A stretch of 64,000 nucleotides of DNA, taken from Tetraselmis striata. Taxonomy: Eukaryota; Chlorophyta; Chlorodendrophyceae; Chlorodendrales; Chlorodendraceae. How positions within the stretch are numbered: the stretch's first letter is position 1; every line of letters begins with the position of its first letter. The notes beneath the pieces were generated by a model, which saw only the letters and a program-made list of their open reading frames with translations, was not told where the DNA came from and ran no database searches. Below are positions 59,350 to 64,000 of this stretch, in pieces. Location of the stretch: the NCBI GenBank assembly GCA_006384855.1, contig VCJN01000756.1, positions 38,115 through 102,114 of the forward strand, written 5' to 3'. Both the position numbers and the translations under genes were made by a program.

Positions 59350-60800
59350 GTCGGCTGTGCCGCGACTGCTGACAATCGTCTCCGTGCTCGCTGTCATGAT
59401 CCTTCCCCCCTCTCCCACTTCTCTGTCATTCATGTAACTAACAGATAATGCACATGCTTTGCGTGTGCCCTTGGTTAGCCCGTTCGCCCCTTCACCCGTA
59501 AGCTCGATTTTTCCCAAGCAAATTGGCCGTCTGTTGATATAACCCAACTCTTTATCTTGCTGCCATGATCCTCCAATGCAATTTCAAGGATGGTTGTGCA
59601 CATATAGCGTCACATGCATTGGATCCACTCCGGCAAATGATTGCCACCGTAGCGTGTCACCTTTGTAACGCTTGCTTAACCCCCCGACCCGTCAAGTGTG
59701 CACGGATGAATGCCAGAACGAATAGCACTGTCGCGCATGTCAATTATATATTTCATTGCTGCTGTGGGTGTGGTATCTCTATTGCTGAGTGTTGCCTGAT
59801 CTGGGGGAATTGCTACTTGCGCTCGCTTGTATTCATGATTTGTAGTCCTACACAGAGTCTTTGCATGTCTATTTTCAGCCGCATCGCCACGTCAGCGGCT
59901 GTGCCGTGAAAGTCGGTGACATATTTATTTGGTGTTACCAAGAATAGGTTACAACATCGGGAATGTGGCTTGGCTTTGACGAGGGTGTTATCGGGGGGCG
60001 CATGTATCACAGCCTCCTTATTATATTTATTACCAAATCGTACACCACCAATGTGGGACCGGGAGCAAAAAAGATGATGATGTTTTAGCGACTACACACA
60101 TATACAGCGCCGCCGCCATATCAAGGATTCCGATTCTATAACTGTACGAATGTACTGAAATCGGAATTGGAACTGATTACAACGTGCTAATCTGCCACAT
60201 CCATTCGCCCAGACTGACTTGCTCTTAGGACCTGCCATCTCAAACCACTATGGGGAACACGAAGTGTTATCACAGCTCCGGCTACTGGCCATCCTGTGTT
60301 TCCTAGCCCTTCCTCCGTCCAATGGGCTATAGCTAAGACCCTGTGTTGTCCCTACCTAAGTCAGACCCATCCCATCCAGAGCTCAACAGGCAAGCTAAGG
60401 CACCCAAGGCGTCCCGCTTGCTGCTGCTCGGGTGTGATGGGGGAGGGAAGCTAACCGGAATAGCTATGTAGTGCTCAGTATTTGTATAGCCGTTGAGCCG
60501 GCTAGCTTGGTTGGTTGGGGGCCTGGTTGGGCGCCCTCCCATCTCTAATCGTCAGTTTTTGAAAACAGTACACATCATAATACCAGGCACTGACAAATTA
60601 TTCATTTACAGTCGCGCCTTTGCACAAAGCTCGGGGGTCGGAGCGGGTACAAAAGCTATACTATGGGTAGGATGTGGTCGCGGCAAAATTTGAAAGAATG
60701 CTACGATCTCCGGGCGGAGTGGACTAAGAAACGTCCGTAGATTCTATTGGCGGATCGCTGCGGGAAGTCGCGGCCGTAGAGGGGGCGGTGCGGCGCGCCC
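59350..60800. other. Antiporter 3' flank
   Basis: No gene recognised. A TGTAA word near 59435 could be an algal-type polyadenylation signal (inference). Repeat copy Y (60187-60321) lies here. Confidence 0.5.
60187..60321 (+). repeat. Dispersed repeat family 2, copy Y
   Basis: Partner of 57937-58067, with about 70-75% identity by eye in the conserved blocks. Both ends of the similarity are sharp, as for a short interspersed element. Confidence 0.7.
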
Positions 60801-60802
60801 GA

Positions 60803-61529
60803 TCAGGGGCCGCGAGGAAAAATGCCAGTACTGTCGGACGGGTGGTTGTTCTTTGCCCGCTGGGCCAGGGGTGCTCCTTCCTCCGTCGTCGCCTGTCGGG
60901 CTAGGACGATCGCCGCCGGGTCAGCTTCCTCAGGAGACCGCCGGAGCTTTGGGCCGCCGCTGGCTGCGGTCTGCGCTGTGTCATGGCGGTGGCTTGCCCG
61001 GGCCGCGCCGCAGCTGCGGGCGCGCTGGTACCCTGTGTTGGGCGCCTTGCCGGCGGACTTAGTTGGTGCCCGCAGTTGGCCCGCCGGCGGCTGCTCTAGT
61101 AGGATCGTTCGGTGCGGGGGGGGGGGGGGGGGGGGCGAGGCGGTGGGCCTCGGCCGCGATCAGGGCCAAGCGGGACGCCGTGTCTGGTTATTGCTAGCCG
61201 GGGATGGCTGCTCGAGGAGGGCGGTGGCCTCCGTGGCCTCTACGTCCAGTTCGGCGAGGCGCTCGGCTGCGCCGTCAGGGGTACCGTCGCGGTACGTCAT
61301 CGCAGAGAGCAGAGCACGCGAGACTAGCTGGAGGTCTTTCATATGCGGAGCGTTGTTTGCATACATAGCGTGATCGTCGTTGATGTTCAAGCCGGGTTTG
61401 TCGTACTAGTCAAGCTGGAGCTCCTCGAATACGTGTGGGTCCGCCACTGTACCCCGTGTGTGCTAATGCCGCCGGTGGTGCGGGGGATGCCTCGGAACTG
61501 CTCCGGCCGGTGGCTGGTTGCTGCTCCAT
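60803..61529 (-). pseudogene. Decayed Gag-like reading frame, unidentified
   Basis: An ATG at 61529 opens MEQQPATGRSSSEASPAPP. After frame changes the text continues as ADPHVFEELQLD, an in-frame TAG, then NINDDHAMYANNAPHMKDLQ and a Glu/Ala-rich helix-like part (61390-61160). A basic hydrophilic tail follows to a TGA at 60803. The coherent amphipathic text over several frames suggests one decayed protein, possibly a retroelement Gag. A G20 tract (61116-61135) sits between parts. No zinc knuckle or polymerase is seen. Confidence 0.3.
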
Positions 61530-62307
61530 GGTTGCCACTGCTATCGCCACGGCTCCACGGGGGACGGCGAAATGCACGAAGCATGGCGCGCGCGCGCGCG
61601 GGGGGGGGGGGGGGGTGTGTGTGCTCGTCAATAGTCGCTGCTTAAGGTGCCGCTGTGGCCTGGGGGAGTTCCGTCGGGGGTTGATATGCTTGCACCTCCC
61701 GGGGCTGCTGCTATTGGTCGGTGCTCTGCGCCGACCGGTCGGCTATAATCGGCGTCGGCTGACGGTCCACCGCTGCCTGCTCCCGCTCCCGTGCTCGCAT
61801 GGTACCGGCAGCGACGAGCTTTGGGCCCGCCATCTCCACTGTCAGCGTTGTCGCGCTCGCGCGTGTCCCCGATCTGGCAGTGGGGGTTTGCAGCGAGGTG
61901 GAAAGTCGGGGTGTATGGTTGCTTGGCACGCATGGCGAGAGAAGCGGGCGGAGTCTTGCGCGCGCGATGACTATAATTGAGCATGCGCCGGCTGTTGCGG
62001 TTGGCCATCTCGCTCGCTTTCGTGATGGCGAGGCTGAAAGGGGTGGACTTCCAACGACGACGGATCGTTCATCCCCGGGGTCAGGTAAAGCGTCGCTATA
62101 CGCAGTCGGACCGAGCGGAGCAGGGCGAGCGGAGAGCGAGAGCGAAAGTTGCGCGAGAGCGCGAGGCGCAGAGTGTCGGCGAACTCGTCGCCCTCCTTCC
62201 CGAGCGTCATCGCGCTCAGCTGCTCCCGGCTCACGCCTACGGGCTACAGATGCGGTTCCGAATAATAGGCGTCCGGCTGGGGCTTCCTGCCTCCCGGAGG
62301 GTGCGAG

Positions 62308-63252
62308 TCACCCACTCTGCGTGTTCGATATCGCCGGGCCGTTGACGCGCCAACTGAGAGTGGGCAAGCTATCGCGTTTGCCAGCCTGGCGACATATAGC
62401 CGCGCTAGGTGTGCGAGGGGGCTGGATGCAGATCGCGAGGAGGTCAACGCATTCTAGAAGAACTGCTTGGCGAGTGCTGGCTGGAGACTCCGGCTTGTTG
62501 GATGGCAAGGGGGTCGGCGCCGTCGTCCGGGTATAGGACCACAACTTGGATCGCAGCTCGGCGCGGGCCGGTTGGGAAACCCGTAGGGGAGGAGAAAAAA
62601 TAGCACCCCGGCGCTTGGAGCAGGTGCGCGGGCCCCACGTCGAGTAGTTCCAGCGGGCGCTGTCGGAGCTCCGACGGGGCTTCCATATTCTCGAGGAGCT
62701 CAGCAACTCCATCGGAAAGCTGGTGCGGGGGCGGATGAGCTCGTCCTCCGCTGTGTTCGTCGGCCTCATAGTCAGCCCACGCCCGCTTATGCCGGCTCTG
62801 GGCCGGTCCGCGGCGACCAGTGGTAGCGGCGGCGGCGGTTCGGGGGGATGCCGGATGCGGCGGGGTCGGGATTGTAGGCCGGTAGGAGGCCCTATTGCTA
62901 TGCGTTGCCACATGTATGCCTCCGATTGGCACGCGGCGACGCAGAGCGGGTTTACAAATGGTGGACCGGGCGCTCCGTGTCGTTTAGGTGAGGGGCGCCC
63001 ATTAGTCGCACGGCAGCAGCGGCCCTGCCGATTGGGGAAGAAGCGGCCCGCGTCGGCCCATTGTGTCTGCAAGATTTCGACCGTGGATTCGCGACGAGCC
63101 AGTCGGACGATGACGGAGCTAGTGGTGGTAGGGAGGCGGGGGACCGTAGCGTTTTGGTCAGCCGCAGCTAGCTTGCGCGGGGGGGGGGGGGGGTGACGAC
63201 ATGAACATCCGCATGCATGTAACGGAAGCACGCATGTCTTGTCGGTGAGCAT
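62308..63252 (-). CDS. Long open frame in GC-rich DNA, hypothetical
   Basis: A 314-codon minus-strand frame without a good ATG start, Pro-, Arg- and Ser-rich. A second minus frame (62932-62444) contains the more protein-like stretch LSDGVAELLENMEAPSELRQ. Both could be composition artefacts, or parts of one decayed gene that switches frame. It lies upstream of the Gag-like remnant on the same strand. No family is recognised. Confidence 0.2.
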   Translation of the reverse strand: MLTDKTCVLPLHACGCSCRHPPPPPRKLAAADQNATVPRLPTTTSSVIVRLARRESTVEILQTQWADAGRFFPNRQGRCCRATNGRPSPKRHGAPGPPFVNPLCVAACQSEAYMWQRIAIGPPTGLQSRPRRIRHPPEPPPPLPLVAADRPRAGISGRGLTMRPTNTAEDELIRPRTSFPMELLSSSRIWKPRRSSDSARWNYSTWGPRTCSKRRGAIFSPPLRVSQPARAELRSKLWSYTRTTAPTPLPSNKPESPASTRQAVLLECVDLLAICIQPPRTPSAAICRQAGKRDSLPTLSWRVNGPAISNTQSG

Positions 63253-63253
63253 C

Positions 63254-63747
63254 TAGATCAAGTTGACGACTTTGCGGGTGCGCGCCGCTTCGTCTCCGCT
63301 TCGTCTTAATCTTCGCTTCGTCCAGTTAAGTAGTTAGTGATCATGTCGGTGAAGAGAAGCACGCAATGTGGGGTGTCTTCGGCATTCGCTTGGATGCCGG
63401 TGACGGTGAGGTGTGTCGGGATGCAAAGGACGCGCAGCGGGCGCGCGGCGGCGGCCAAAGGCTGTGAGCTGGGTGCCGGCGAAGTTCACCGCCGTTGCGA
63501 CGTTTCGGACCAACTTATTGTGGTTGCATCACTCCGCCTCGGAGTAGGGCAGCGAGCAAATTCCTGCCTGCCGCGTGCCGCTGTTGCTCGGGGCGTGCGG
63601 TATCGTCGTCCATATTAGCGGTGGTATAGTCCTCTTGGGGACCATGTTGTTCGCGCCTCATATCAGTGCGTGCGGGCCGGCTGTCGGCCCGGGGTGGGTC
63701 GTTCGGTCGTCGGACGACCCCACAAATCCGCAGGAGGAGCACCGAAT
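63254..63747. other. GC-rich spacer
   Basis: No gene, RNA or repeat recognised here. A G15 tract (63179-63193) lies just to the left. Confidence 0.4.
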
Positions 63748-63915
63748 GGTCCTATGGCCTAACGGATAAGGCGTGAAACTACGGATCACCTGGCCTTAAG
63801 AGGGTTGCACGCTATGCACTATTAAATTCGTGGACCTTGTGTGGGTCCGTGCCACCGAGCCGTAAGACATTTGGCCCGTTAAGAACCAAATACTAAGCGG
63901 GAATAAAGCTGTAAC
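63748..63915 (+). repeat. SINE-like dispersed repeat, copy B with tRNA-like head
   Basis: The head (63748-63787) has a perfect A-box-like TGGCCTAACGG (63755-63765) and resembles the 5' half of tRNA-Arg (GGATAAGGC...CTACGGATCA). There is no proper T arm. The body from 63788 matches copy A (46654-46775). This is the build of a tRNA-derived SINE transcribed by RNA polymerase III. Confidence 0.6.
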
Positions 63916-64000
63916 TCTTGGTCGTTTTAACTCTCGGATTGTCACTGATGTGAGGGCGAGTGGCCAGAAATGCCGACGCTAGTAGGACAGCATTTTGCGC

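Noticed and set aside
63748..63820. Functional tRNA-Arg gene
   Set aside because: The anticodon stem mispairs, there is no T arm and the sequence continues into a repeat body.

Overview
The window is nuclear DNA of a eukaryote, most likely a green alga (inference). Four large spliced genes have short GT-AG introns, GC-rich exons and homopolymeric C or G tracts in many introns. One gene is an SOS1-type Na+/H+ antiporter of the plant/algal kind. Another carries an N-terminal leader that looks plastid-directed. Plant-type TTTAGGG words are scattered in non-coding DNA. There is no bacterial operon structure, no CRISPR array and no intact tRNA or rRNA gene.

Layout. 1-1900: non-coding, including a GC-rich block with a C14/G22 perfect palindrome. 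1945-10890 (+): a 16-exon HELQ/POLQ-type DNA helicase without a polymerase domain. 11506-13113 (-): a 4-exon thermonuclease-family (SNase) protein, tail-to-tail with the helicase. 14748-20392 (+): a 10-exon condensin kleisin subunit H (CAP-H/barren), divergent from the nuclease. 21163-42916: three head-to-tail copies of a 7.25-kb unit, about 99.9% identical by eye, each with a decayed tyrosine-recombinase (YR) gene and other broken reading frames. 43866-59349 (+): a 26-exon SOS1-type antiporter with a cyclic-nucleotide-binding-like domain. 60800-63250: GC-rich DNA with decayed reading frames on the minus strand. The window ends in a tRNA-headed SINE-like repeat.

Exon models were built by hand. 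For each gene I followed the conserved protein family through the sequence, required GT (or GC) and AG borders, and checked that every junction keeps phase. All models close with consistent phase. Three introns need a GC donor to keep the conserved protein intact.

The four genes are not a pathway. Two serve chromosome maintenance (HELQ-like helicase, condensin), one is a nuclease and one is an ion transporter. The accessory element of interest is the YR array. A head-to-tail tandem is what integration or self-insertion of a circular YR element would leave. The copies share inactivating lesions, so much of the amplification happened after decay. Array-related fragments at 13453-13507 and 43119-43284 show that the family is older and more widespread than the array itself.
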